Assembly: GCA_902490055.1 (NCBI GenBank) | Contig: CABUCP010000006.1 | Location: 1-20,383 of the forward strand | DNA length: 20,383 nt | From: an uncultured Klebsiella sp. | GTDB taxonomy: Bacteria; Pseudomonadota; Gammaproteobacteria; Enterobacterales; Enterobacteriaceae | Direction: 5' to 3' | In this document: positions 1 to 6,444 of the stretch, one piece after another | Layout of the letters: each line of letters starts with the position of its first letter | Numbering within the stretch: position 1 is the stretch's first letter | The notes under the pieces: model-generated | What the model saw: only the letters and a program-made list of their open reading frames with translations | Databases searched by the model: none | What the model was told of the DNA's origin: nothing | Position numbers and translations under genes: made by a program

Positions 1-1248
1 AAATCTGGCGAACACATCGGCATCTGTTCAGTTTGTTCCGCACATCCGCTGGTTATCGAAGCGGCGTTACGTTTCGATCTGCCGACCAACAACAAAGTGC
101 TGATTGAAGCAACATCGAACCAGGTCAACCAGTTTGGCGGCTATACCGGCATGCAGCCAGCCGATTTCCGCGACTTCGTCTACAGCATTGCCCACACCGT
201 CGGTTTCCCGGCCGAACGCATTATTCTTGGCGGCGACCATCTGGGCCCGAACTGCTGGCAAGACGAACCGGCTGCCGACGCGATGGAAAAATCCGTTGAC
301 CTTATCAAAGCCTATGTCGCCGCGGGCTTCAGTAAGATCCATCTGGATGCGTCGATGTCCTGTGCCGACGACCCGGTGCCGTTGAACCCAAGCGTGGTGG
401 CCGAGCGCGCCGCCCGCCTGTGTCAGGCCGCCGAAGAGACCGCCAGCGATGAGCAAAAGCGCCAGCTGACCTACGTTATCGGTACCGAAGTCCCGGTTCC
501 CGGCGGCGAAGCCAGCACCATCGGCAGCGTACACGTCACCCGAGCGCAGGATGCCGCCGCCACCCTTGAAACTCATGAAGCCGCATTCCGCAAGCTGGGC
601 CTCGACGCCGCGCTGGAGCGAGTCATCGCCATCGTCGTGCAGCCGGGCGTGGAGTTCGACCACACGCAAATCATCCATTACCAGCCACAAGAAGCGAAAG
701 CGCTGTCCGCATGGATCGAAAACACCCCGATGGTGTACGAAGCCCACTCCACCGACTACCAATCCCGCCAGGCCTACCGCGCGCTGGTCCGCGACCACTT
801 CGCCATTCTGAAAGTCGGCCCGGCGCTCACTTTTGCCCTGCGCGAAGCTATTTTCGCCCTCGCACAGATGGAAAATGAGCTGATCGCGCCGGAGTCCCGC
901 AGCCGGGTGATGGAAGTGATCGACGAAGTGATGCTCAACGAACCGGGCTACTGGAAAAAATACTATCGCCCGACCTGGAGCCAGGCGATGGTCGATATCC
1001 ACTTTAGCCTTTCCGACCGTATCCGTTACTACTGGCCGCACCCGCGTATTCGTCAGAGCGTTGAGAAACTTATCGCGAACCTGACCGACGCTAAGCTACC
1101 GCTGGGGCTTATCAGCCAATATATGCCGGTGCAGTTTGAACGACTGTCGCTAAATGAACTGAACGCCGTGCCGCACGAATTAATCCTCGACAAAATCCAG
1201 GATGTTCTGCGTGCCTACCGTTACGGCTGTTCTCCGGAAACCGCGTGA
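1..1248 (+). CDS. gatZ: D-tagatose-1,6-bisphosphate aldolase subunit GatZ (5' end missing)
   Basis: The frame is open from base 1 and ends with TGA at 1246-1248, giving 415 residues. It aligns with E. coli GatZ (420 aa) from about residue 9, so only the first few codons are off the left edge. Recognisable blocks are [19 protein letters not shown] at the start, [32 protein letters not shown] [24 protein letters not shown] and the closing [10 protein letters not shown]. GatZ is the non-catalytic subunit that GatY needs for full activity and stability when it splits tagatose-1,6-bisphosphate into dihydroxyacetone phosphate and glyceraldehyde-3-phosphate in the cytoplasm. The paralogue KbaZ/AgaZ of the N-acetylgalactosamine pathway is very similar, but gatABCD follow directly, which favours gatZ. 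gatA begins 14 bases after the stop, behind an AAAGAGG ribosome-binding site, so the two are probably cotranscribed. The operon promoter and gatY would be outside the window. Confidence 0.95.
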   Translation, partial: KSGEHIGICSVCSAHPLVIEAALRFDLPTNNKVLIEATSNQVNQFGGYTGMQPADFRDFVYSIAHTVGFPAERIILGGDHLGPNCWQDEPAADAMEKSVDLIKAYVAAGFSKIHLDASMSCADDPVPLNPSVVAERAARLCQAAEETASDEQKRQLTYVIGTEVPVPGGEASTIGSVHVTRAQDAAATLETHEAAFRKLGLDAALERVIAIVVQPGVEFDHTQIIHYQPQEAKALSAWIENTPMVYEAHSTDYQSRQAYRALVRDHFAILKVGPALTFALREAIFALAQMENELIAPESRSRVMEVIDEVMLNEPGYWKKYYRPTWSQAMVDIHFSLSDRIRYYWPHPRIRQSVEKLIANLTDAKLPLGLISQYMPVQFERLSLNELNAVPHELILDKIQDVLRAYRYGCSPETA

Positions 1249-1262
1249 GATAAAGAGGATCT

Positions 1263-1730
1263 ATGAGTCAATTGTTTGTTCGTACCGGCATTCATTTCAG
1301 CTCCAGCCAGCAGGCGCTGGAGCATATTGGCGCGGAGATGCTGGCGCGAGGCGTCGTGAATGATAGCTATCCTGCGGCCCTGCTCGAACGCGAAGCTACC
1401 TTTCCGACCGGTATCGCGCTGGAACAGCACGCCGTGGCGATTCCCCACTGCGAAGCCGTACACGCGAAATCACCGGCGATTTACCTGATTCGCCCGGATG
1501 CGCCGGTCCCTTTTCAGCGTGCTGATGACGATGGCGATATCGACGTTTCGCTTATCATCGCGCTGATTGTTGAAAACCCGGCGGAACAGCTGAAGCTGCT
1601 GCGCCGGTTATTTAGTGAGCTACAAAATCCAAACACGCTGGAGGCTCTGCTCGCCGCTTCCGACGAGCGGCTGCCGGTGCTGTTCCAGCAATTTATCCTT
1701 GAGCCTGAGCTAAGCACTCAGACTTCATAA
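1263..1730 (+). CDS. gatA: PTS system galactitol-specific EIIA component
   Basis: This is a 155-residue protein of the fructose/mannitol EIIA family (PTS_EIIA type 2), slightly longer than E. coli GatA (150 aa). The phosphorylation site is visible as AVAIPHCEA, with the active histidine at residue 62. EIIA takes phosphate from HPr and passes it to the cysteine of GatB during galactitol uptake. It acts at the inner face of the cytoplasmic membrane. The ATG at 1263 has a purine-rich Shine-Dalgarno sequence (AAAGAGG, about 1252-1258) and starts with MSQLFVRTGIHF, like the E. coli protein. It lies between gatZ and gatB in the expected order. The C-terminal tail after about residue 125 is the least conserved part and accounts for the extra length. 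Nothing suggests damage to the gene. Confidence 0.95.
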   Translation: MSQLFVRTGIHFSSSQQALEHIGAEMLARGVVNDSYPAALLEREATFPTGIALEQHAVAIPHCEAVHAKSPAIYLIRPDAPVPFQRADDDGDIDVSLIIALIVENPAEQLKLLRRLFSELQNPNTLEALLAASDERLPVLFQQFILEPELSTQTS

Positions 1731-1756
1731 CATACTGATAATAAAAGGGGTACCCT

Positions 1757-2041
1757 ATGAAACGTAAAGTTATTGTTGCCTGCGGCGGCGCCGTTGCCAC
1801 CTCCACGATGGCCGCTGAAGAGATTAAAGAACTGTGCGCAGACCACAACATTGAGCTGGATCTGGTGCAGTGCCGGGTCAATGAAATCGAGACCTACATG
1901 GACGGCGCGGACCTTATCTGCACCACCGCCCGCGTGGACCGCGCCTTCGGCGATATTCCGGTGGTTCACGGCATGCCGTTCATTTCCGGTGTCGGCATTG
2001 AAGCCTTACAGCAGAAAATCCTCGGTATCCTCGCGGAGTAA
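1757..2041 (+). CDS. gatB: PTS system galactitol-specific EIIB component
   Basis: This 94-residue protein matches GatB in full length. The phosphocysteine is Cys9 in the P-loop-like segment [17 protein letters not shown], at the usual place for lactose/galactitol-type EIIB domains. It accepts phosphate from His62 of GatA and transfers it to galactitol as the sugar passes through GatC. The ATG at 1757 follows an AAAAGGGG ribosome-binding site (about 1743-1750). gatC begins 5 bases after the stop, which suggests translational coupling. GatA, GatB and GatC are separate polypeptides here, as in E. coli, rather than fused domains. Confidence 0.95.
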   Translation: MKRKVIVACGGAVATSTMAAEEIKELCADHNIELDLVQCRVNEIETYMDGADLICTTARVDRAFGDIPVVHGMPFISGVGIEALQQKILGILAE

Positions 2042-2046
2042 ACGCC

Positions 2047-3429
2047 ATGTTTAGCGAAATCATGCGTTATATCCTCGATCTTGGTCCAACGGTGATGCTG
2101 CCGATCGTGATCATTATCTTCTCCAAATTGTTGGGGATGAAGCTCGGGGACTGTTTCAAATCCGGTCTGCATATCGGGATTGGTTTTGTCGGCATCGGCC
2201 TGGTCATAGGCCTGATGCTCGACTCCATCGGCCCGGCGGCAAAGGCGATGGCGGAGCATTTCCAGATTAACCTTCACGTGATTGATATCGGCTGGCCGGG
2301 GTCATCGCCGATGACCTGGGCGTCGCAAATCGCGCTGGTGGCCATTCCGGTGGCGATCGTGGTCAATATCGTCATGCTGGTCACCCGCATGACCCGCGTG
2401 GTGAACGTCGATATCTGGAACATCTGGCATATGACCTTTACCGGGGCGATGCTGCATATCGCAACCGGTTCGTACTGGATAGGGATTCTCGGCGTCGTGG
2501 TCCATGCCGCCTTTGTTTACAAGCTGGGCGACTGGTTTGCCAGGGATACCCGCGATTTCTTCGGTCTGGATGGCATCGCGATACCGCACGGCAGTTCGGC
2601 GTACTTAGGGCCGATTGCGGTGCTCGTCGATACCATCATCGACAAAATCCCCGGCCTTAATCGCATTCACTTTAGCGCCGATGATATCCAGAAACGCTTC
2701 GGCCCCTTCGGTGAACCGGTTACCGTCGGCTTCGTGATGGGGCTGGTGATTGGCATGCTGGCGGGCTATGACCTGAAAGGCATTCTGCAACTGGCGGTGA
2801 AAACCGCGGCGGTGATGCTGCTGATGCCACGGGTAATCAAACCTATTATGGATGGCCTCAATCCGATAGCCAAACAGGCGCGTAAACGTCTGCAGGCTAA
2901 ATTCGGCGGCCAGGAGTTCCTGATTGGTCTCGATCCGGCGCTGCTGCTCGGCCATACCTCGGTGGTATCCGCCAGCCTGATTTTCATCCCGCTGAGCATT
3001 CTGATCGCCGTCGTGGTTCCGGGCAACCAGGTTCTGCCGTTCGGCGACCTGGCGACCATCGGCTTCTTCGTGGCGATGGCGGTGGCGGTGCATCAGGGCA
3101 ATCTGTTCCGCACCCTGATTTCCGGGGTCATCATTATGGGTATCACCCTGTGGATCGCGACCCAGACCATCGGCCTGCACACTCAACTGGCGGCAAACGC
3201 CGGGGCATTGAAAGCAGGCGGTATGGTGGCGTCAATGGACCAGGGCGGTTCGCCGATTACCTGGCTGCTGATCCAGCTCTTTACCTGGCAGAACGTGCTC
3301 GGCTTCGCGATTATCGGCATCATCTATCTGGCTGGCGTCCTGCTGACATGGCGTCGCGCTCGCCGCTTCATGGCGGTAGAGCAAGCAGAGAAAAGCGCTG
3401 CCGCGCAACAACATCCAACCGCATCTTAA
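2047..3429 (+). CDS. gatC: PTS system galactitol-specific EIIC permease
   Basis: This is a 460-residue polytopic inner-membrane protein, against 451 in E. coli GatC. It starts MFSEIMRYILDLGPTVMLPIV and has many hydrophobic segments through the whole length. Conserved stretches include WPGSSPMTWASQ, KLGDWFARDTRDFF, GIAIPHGSSAYLGP, FGPFGEPVTVGFVMG, FGGQEFLIGLDPALLLGH and VPGNQVLPFGDLATIG. It forms the galactitol channel and binding site, and the sugar is phosphorylated to galactitol-1-phosphate during transport. The reading frame is continuous. This is worth noting because the MG1655 copy of gatC is known to carry a frameshift; here the gene looks functional. The extra residues are at the variable C-terminus (after TWRRARRF). 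A perfect hairpin lies between its stop and gatD. Confidence 0.96.
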   Translation: MFSEIMRYILDLGPTVMLPIVIIIFSKLLGMKLGDCFKSGLHIGIGFVGIGLVIGLMLDSIGPAAKAMAEHFQINLHVIDIGWPGSSPMTWASQIALVAIPVAIVVNIVMLVTRMTRVVNVDIWNIWHMTFTGAMLHIATGSYWIGILGVVVHAAFVYKLGDWFARDTRDFFGLDGIAIPHGSSAYLGPIAVLVDTIIDKIPGLNRIHFSADDIQKRFGPFGEPVTVGFVMGLVIGMLAGYDLKGILQLAVKTAAVMLLMPRVIKPIMDGLNPIAKQARKRLQAKFGGQEFLIGLDPALLLGHTSVVSASLIFIPLSILIAVVVPGNQVLPFGDLATIGFFVAMAVAVHQGNLFRTLISGVIIMGITLWIATQTIGLHTQLAANAGALKAGGMVASMDQGGSPITWLLIQLFTWQNVLGFAIIGIIYLAGVLLTWRRARRFMAVEQAEKSAAAQQHPTAS

Positions 3430-3434
3430 GCATT

Positions 3435-3454
3435 AGGGGAGCGCCCGCTCCCCT
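3435..3454 (+). promoter_or_regulatory. Intercistronic hairpin between gatC and gatD
   Basis: A perfect inverted repeat, AGGGGAGC-gccc-GCTCCCCT, occupies the short gap after the gatC stop (3429) and before the gatD ribosome-binding site (GGAGA, about 3465-3469). No T-run follows, so it does not look like a full intrinsic terminator. Such stem-loops inside operons often protect the upstream mRNA from 3' exonucleases or lower downstream expression. That role is inferred here. Confidence 0.55.
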
Positions 3455-3474
3455 GAACATTTCTGGAGAATGGT

Positions 3475-4518
3475 ATGAAATCAGTGGTAATCCATGCTGA
3501 GGGGAGCGTCTGCGTTGAAGAACGCCCCATCCCCACGCTGCAAACGGAAAACGATGTCCTGGTCAAAGTGGTCAGCTCCGGGCTGTGCGGCTCCGATATC
3601 CCGCGCATTTTCGCCAAAGGCGCGCATTACTACCCTATTACGCTTGGGCATGAATTTAGCGGCTATGTGGAGTCCTACGGCGCGGCGGTGACCGACCTGC
3701 AGCCCGGCGACGCCGTCGCCTGCGTGCCGCTGCTGCCCTGCTTCCAGTGCCCGCAGTGCCAGCGCGAATATTTCTCTTTATGTAAGCAGTATCAGTTCGT
3801 CGGTTCCCGCAGCGAGGGCGGCAACGCTGAATACGTGGTGGTGAAGCGCGCCAACCTGTTCCGCCTGCCCGATCAAATGCCTATAGATGACGGCGCGTTC
3901 ATTGAGCCGATAACCGTTGGCCTGCACGCTTTTCATCTGGCGCAGGGCTGCGAAGGCAAAAACGTCATTATTATCGGCGCAGGCACCATCGGTCTGCTGG
4001 CGCTGCAGTGCGCCCGCGAGCTGGGAGCCAGAAGCGTCACAGCCATCGACATTAATCCACAGAAGCTGGAGCTGGCCAAAACCCTTGGCGCGACCCGCGT
4101 GTTCAATAGCCGCGAGATGAGCGGCCAGGCGATTCAGCAGGCGCTGGAGGAAATCCAGTTCGACCAGCTCGTCCTCGAGACCGCCGGCACGCCGCAGACC
4201 GTCGCGCTGGCGATTGAGGCCGCCGGGCCGCGGGCGCAGTTGGCGCTGGTCGGCACTCTGCATCACGACCTAACGCTACCTGCCGCCACCTTCGGGCAGA
4301 TCCTGCGTAAAGAGCTGAACATCGTCGGCAGCTGGATGAACTACTCTGGCCCGTGGCCGGGAGAAGAGTGGCAAACAGCGACCCGCCTGCTGACGGAAAA
4401 ACGCCTGCAGCTGGCGCCGCTGATTGCCCATCGCGGCGACGCCGAGAGTTTTGCTCGCGAAGTTCAGGCGCTAAACGGCGCGCCGATGCAGGGAAAAATC
4501 CTCCTGAAACTCTCCTGA
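3475..4518 (+). CDS. gatD: Galactitol-1-phosphate 5-dehydrogenase
   Basis: This is a 347-residue zinc-dependent medium-chain dehydrogenase (E. coli GatD has 346). It oxidises galactitol-1-phosphate to D-tagatose-6-phosphate with NAD+ in the cytoplasm. The catalytic zinc ligands are visible as Cys38 (GLCGSD), His59 (GHE) and Glu144 (FIEP). The structural zinc cysteines are 89, 92, 95 and 103 in a CFQCPQC...C pattern. The Rossmann nucleotide-binding glycines are in IIGAGTIG (about residues 166-173). The ATG at 3475 follows GGAGA with good spacing. It is the last structural gene of the operon. A perfect 9-bp stem-loop lies just after the stop, then the gatR promoter region. All expected catalytic residues are present. 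Confidence 0.96.
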   Translation: MKSVVIHAEGSVCVEERPIPTLQTENDVLVKVVSSGLCGSDIPRIFAKGAHYYPITLGHEFSGYVESYGAAVTDLQPGDAVACVPLLPCFQCPQCQREYFSLCKQYQFVGSRSEGGNAEYVVVKRANLFRLPDQMPIDDGAFIEPITVGLHAFHLAQGCEGKNVIIIGAGTIGLLALQCARELGARSVTAIDINPQKLELAKTLGATRVFNSREMSGQAIQQALEEIQFDQLVLETAGTPQTVALAIEAAGPRAQLALVGTLHHDLTLPAATFGQILRKELNIVGSWMNYSGPWPGEEWQTATRLLTEKRLQLAPLIAHRGDAESFAREVQALNGAPMQGKILLKLS

Positions 4519-4523
4519 CCGCC

Positions 4524-4548
4524 TGAGCCAGCAATCTGCGCTGGCTCA
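4524..4548 (+). terminator. Stem-loop after gatD, possible operon terminator
   Basis: TGAGCCAGC (4524-4532) and GCTGGCTCA (4540-4548) form a perfect 9-bp stem with a 7-base loop, six bases after the gatD stop. It is not followed by a clear T-run (CATAACCTTTCG comes next). It may be a weak or Rho-assisted terminator, or an mRNA-stabilising end. Its position between gatD and the gatR promoter fits an operon boundary. Confidence 0.5.
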
Positions 4549-4553
4549 CATAA

Positions 4554-4591
4554 CCTTTCGAAAATTATCGTTCAACTTTCGTTACCCTTCG
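4554..4591 (+). promoter_or_regulatory. Candidate GatR (DeoR-family) operator: four phased TCG repeats
   Basis: Four short direct repeats ending in TCG lie one helical turn apart: CCTTTCG (4554-4560), ATTATCG (4564-4570), ACTTTCG (4575-4581) and CCCTTCG (4585-4591). The spacing is 10, 11 and 10 bases. DeoR-family sugar regulators such as AgaR are known to bind tandem CTTTC-like repeats, so this is a likely autoregulatory operator for GatR. It overlaps the -35 zone of the proposed gatR promoter. The identification as an operator is inferred. Confidence 0.6.
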
Positions 4592-4599
4592 ATTACACT
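4571..4599 (+). promoter_or_regulatory. Candidate gatR promoter
   Basis: TTCAAC (4571-4576) and TACACT (4594-4599) are separated by 17 bases, with weak -35 and moderate -10 matches to the sigma-70 consensus. This would start transcription near 4606, about 23 bases before the gatR ATG. The repeat operator covers the same region, which fits repression by promoter occlusion. Confidence 0.4.
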
Positions 4600-4628
4600 A
4601 AGATGAGTTAATTATCAGGCAAATCAAG

Positions 4629-5402
4629 ATGAACTCATTTGAACGAAGGAACAAAATCGTCGATCTGGTGAATACGCAGGGCAGCGTATTGGTATTAGAC
4701 CTTTCGAATCTCTTTGGCATCTCTGAGGTCACCATTCGCGCCGATCTCCGCTTGCTGGAAGAGAAAGGGTTGCTGACCCGTTTTCACGGCGGCGCCGCCC
4801 GTCCGGGTAGCGATCTGACCGAAGGCGATAACCTGGAAGTGGTGCTGGAAGATCGTTACCAGCTCGCCAGCGATCCGAAAAAGCGTATTGCCCAGGCCGC
4901 CGCGGCCATGATCCGCGAAGGCATGACGGTGATCCTCGATAGCGGCAGCACTACGCTGCTGATCGCCGAAGCGCTGGTGCGAATGACCAATATCACCGTC
5001 ATCACCAACAGCCTGCCCGCCGCATTCACGCTGTCGGAAAATAAAGATATTACGCTGGTGGTATGCGGCGGAACGGTGCGGCATAAAACGCATTCAATGC
5101 ACGGAACTATCGCCGAACGTTCGCTGCAGGGGATTTGCGCCGACCTGATGTTCGTGGGCGCCGACGGTATCGACGCTACCAACGGCATCACCACTTTTAA
5201 TGAAGGCTATTCTATCAGCAGCGTGATGGCCGCCGCCGCGCATCAGGTGATCGCCGTACTCGACGCTAGCAAATTCAATCGCCGGGGCTTTAACCAGGTA
5301 CTGCCGATGGAAAAAATTAACTGCGTGATTACCGACGACGGCATCAGTGATAGCGACCGCGCGGCGTTAAACAGCAAGAAGGTGGAATTGAAGATAGTGT
5401 AA
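4629..5402 (+). CDS. gatR: Galactitol operon repressor, DeoR family
   Basis: This is a 257-residue DeoR/GlpR-type regulator. The N-terminal winged helix-turn-helix spans roughly residues 6-57 (RRNKIVDLV, LSNLFGISEVTIRADLRLLEEKGLLTRFHGGA). The C-terminal sugar-phosphate sensor domain contains ILDSGSTTLLIAEAL (about 102-115), VCGGTVR and MFVGADGID, all family hallmarks. GatR represses the gat genes until a phosphorylated intermediate binds the sensor domain; the exact inducer is not visible from sequence. In E. coli K-12 this gene is interrupted by an insertion sequence and gat expression is constitutive, whereas here it is complete, so regulated expression is expected. It follows gatD in the same direction but has its own promoter-like region and an operator-like repeat array upstream. 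The Shine-Dalgarno sequence before the ATG is weak. Confidence 0.92.
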   Translation: MNSFERRNKIVDLVNTQGSVLVLDLSNLFGISEVTIRADLRLLEEKGLLTRFHGGAARPGSDLTEGDNLEVVLEDRYQLASDPKKRIAQAAAAMIREGMTVILDSGSTTLLIAEALVRMTNITVITNSLPAAFTLSENKDITLVVCGGTVRHKTHSMHGTIAERSLQGICADLMFVGADGIDATNGITTFNEGYSISSVMAAAAHQVIAVLDASKFNRRGFNQVLPMEKINCVITDDGISDSDRAALNSKKVELKIV

Positions 5403-5460
5403 TTGCGCGCGGCTCTGCGGTTTTACTCCGACATTTGTTCCGACATGTCAGATGAAACCC

Positions 5461-5491
5461 AAGATGCCCTTCAACACCAGAAGGGCATCTT
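5461..5491. terminator. Hairpin between convergent gatR and rsmI
   Basis: AAGATGCCCTT (5461-5471) and AAGGGCATCTT (5481-5491) form a perfect 11-bp stem with a 9-base loop, in the 115-base gap between two genes that run towards each other. Its place suggests a bidirectional terminator, although T-runs on either side are poor. Just before it are two copies of TCCGACAT (5427-5434 and 5439-5446). Confidence 0.6.
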
Positions 5492-5517
5492 GCTGTCCTC
5501 AGCGACACCTGGCAGCC

Positions 5518-6381
5518 TTACTCTCCCTGCTGCTCCAGCGCGTATTTATACAGCGCGTTCTTCTTCACGCCGTGGATCTCGGCGGCCAGCGCGGCGGCTT
5601 TCTTCAGCGGCAGTTCAGCCTGTAGCAGCGCCAGGGTCCGCAGCGCGGCGGCAGGCAGCGCCTCTTCCTGCGGCTTAAAGCCTTCGACGATCAGTACCAT
5701 TTCGCCTTTGCGGCGGTTTTCATCCTCTTTCACCCACGCCATCAGCTCGCCAATCGGCGCGCCGTGGATAGACTCCCAGGTTTTGGTCAGCTCGCGGGCC
5801 AACACCACGTAACGGGATTCGCCCAGAACCGCGCAGATATCCTCCAGGCTCTCCACCAGGCGGTGCGTTGACTCATAAAAGATAATGGTGCGCGGCTCTT
5901 CTTCCAGCGCTTTCAGGGTATCGCGGCGGCCTTTCGATTTCGCCGGCAGAAAACCTTCGTAGCAGAAACGATCGGACGGCAAACCGGCGGCGCTCAGGGC
6001 GGCAATAGCCGCGCACGGGCCCGGCAGCGGCACGACGCGGATATTCGCTTCGCGACAGGTACGCACCAGATGGTAGCCGGGGTCGTTAATCAGCGGCGTG
6101 CCGGCATCGGACACCAGCGCGATATTTTGCCCCTCTTTTAATTTAGCTAAAAGTGTTTCGGCCTTTTGCTGCTCGTTATGGTCGTGAAGCGCAAATAAGC
6201 GGGCGTTAATCGCAAAATGTTGCAGCAGCAAACCGGTGTGGCGGGTATCCTCCGCCGCAATTAAATCAACAGCTTGCAACACTTCCAGTGCGCGCTGCGT
6301 GATATCAGACAGATTCCCTATCGGAGTGGGCACAATGTACAACTGCCCCTGAGAATTATCCGCTGATTCGTGTTGTTTCAT
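5518..6381 (-). CDS. rsmI: 16S rRNA (cytidine(1402)-2'-O)-methyltransferase RsmI
   Basis: This is a 287-residue protein (286 in E. coli; older name yraL) of the tetrapyrrole-methylase fold. It methylates the ribose of C1402 in the ribosomal P site of 16S rRNA, using S-adenosylmethionine. Family landmarks are [14 protein letters not shown] (about 15-28), [10 protein letters not shown], the SAM-site region [14 protein letters not shown] (about 89-102), [20 protein letters not shown] and FLPAKSKGR. The ATG at 6381 was chosen because the next recognisable residues match the E. coli N-terminus. It is divergent from lpoA with 63 bases between the two start codons, so both promoters must share this short gap. 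It converges with gatR at its 3' end. Confidence 0.96.
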   Translation of the reverse strand: MKQHESADNSQGQLYIVPTPIGNLSDITQRALEVLQAVDLIAAEDTRHTGLLLQHFAINARLFALHDHNEQQKAETLLAKLKEGQNIALVSDAGTPLINDPGYHLVRTCREANIRVVPLPGPCAAIAALSAAGLPSDRFCYEGFLPAKSKGRRDTLKALEEEPRTIIFYESTHRLVESLEDICAVLGESRYVVLARELTKTWESIHGAPIGELMAWVKEDENRRKGEMVLIVEGFKPQEEALPAAALRTLALLQAELPLKKAAALAAEIHGVKKNALYKYALEQQGE

Positions 6382-6444
6382 TGTCTCGTCCGTATTGCCG
6401 ATTTAATATTGAGCATTGAGCCAAAAAAATATCACTGGATACAT
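6382..6444. promoter_or_regulatory. Divergent rsmI/lpoA intergenic region
   Basis: This 63-base AT-richer gap separates the rsmI and lpoA start codons and must carry or overlap their promoters. A tandem 7-base repeat, ATTGAGC-ATTGAGC (6408-6421), sits in the middle. On the minus strand TATTAA near 6402-6408 could serve as the rsmI -10. I find no convincing complete promoter for either gene. Confidence 0.35.

Noticed and set aside
67..1041. A 324-codon open frame on the minus strand, antisense to gatZ
   Set aside because: gatZ is clearly conserved on the plus strand; the antisense product is His/Gly-rich with no known family features.
6370..6444. Upstream in-frame ATG extending lpoA by 25 residues
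   Set aside because: It would put a non-hydrophobic stretch before the signal peptide and overlap rsmI; the ATG at 6445 places the lipobox Cys at residue 27 as in E. coli.
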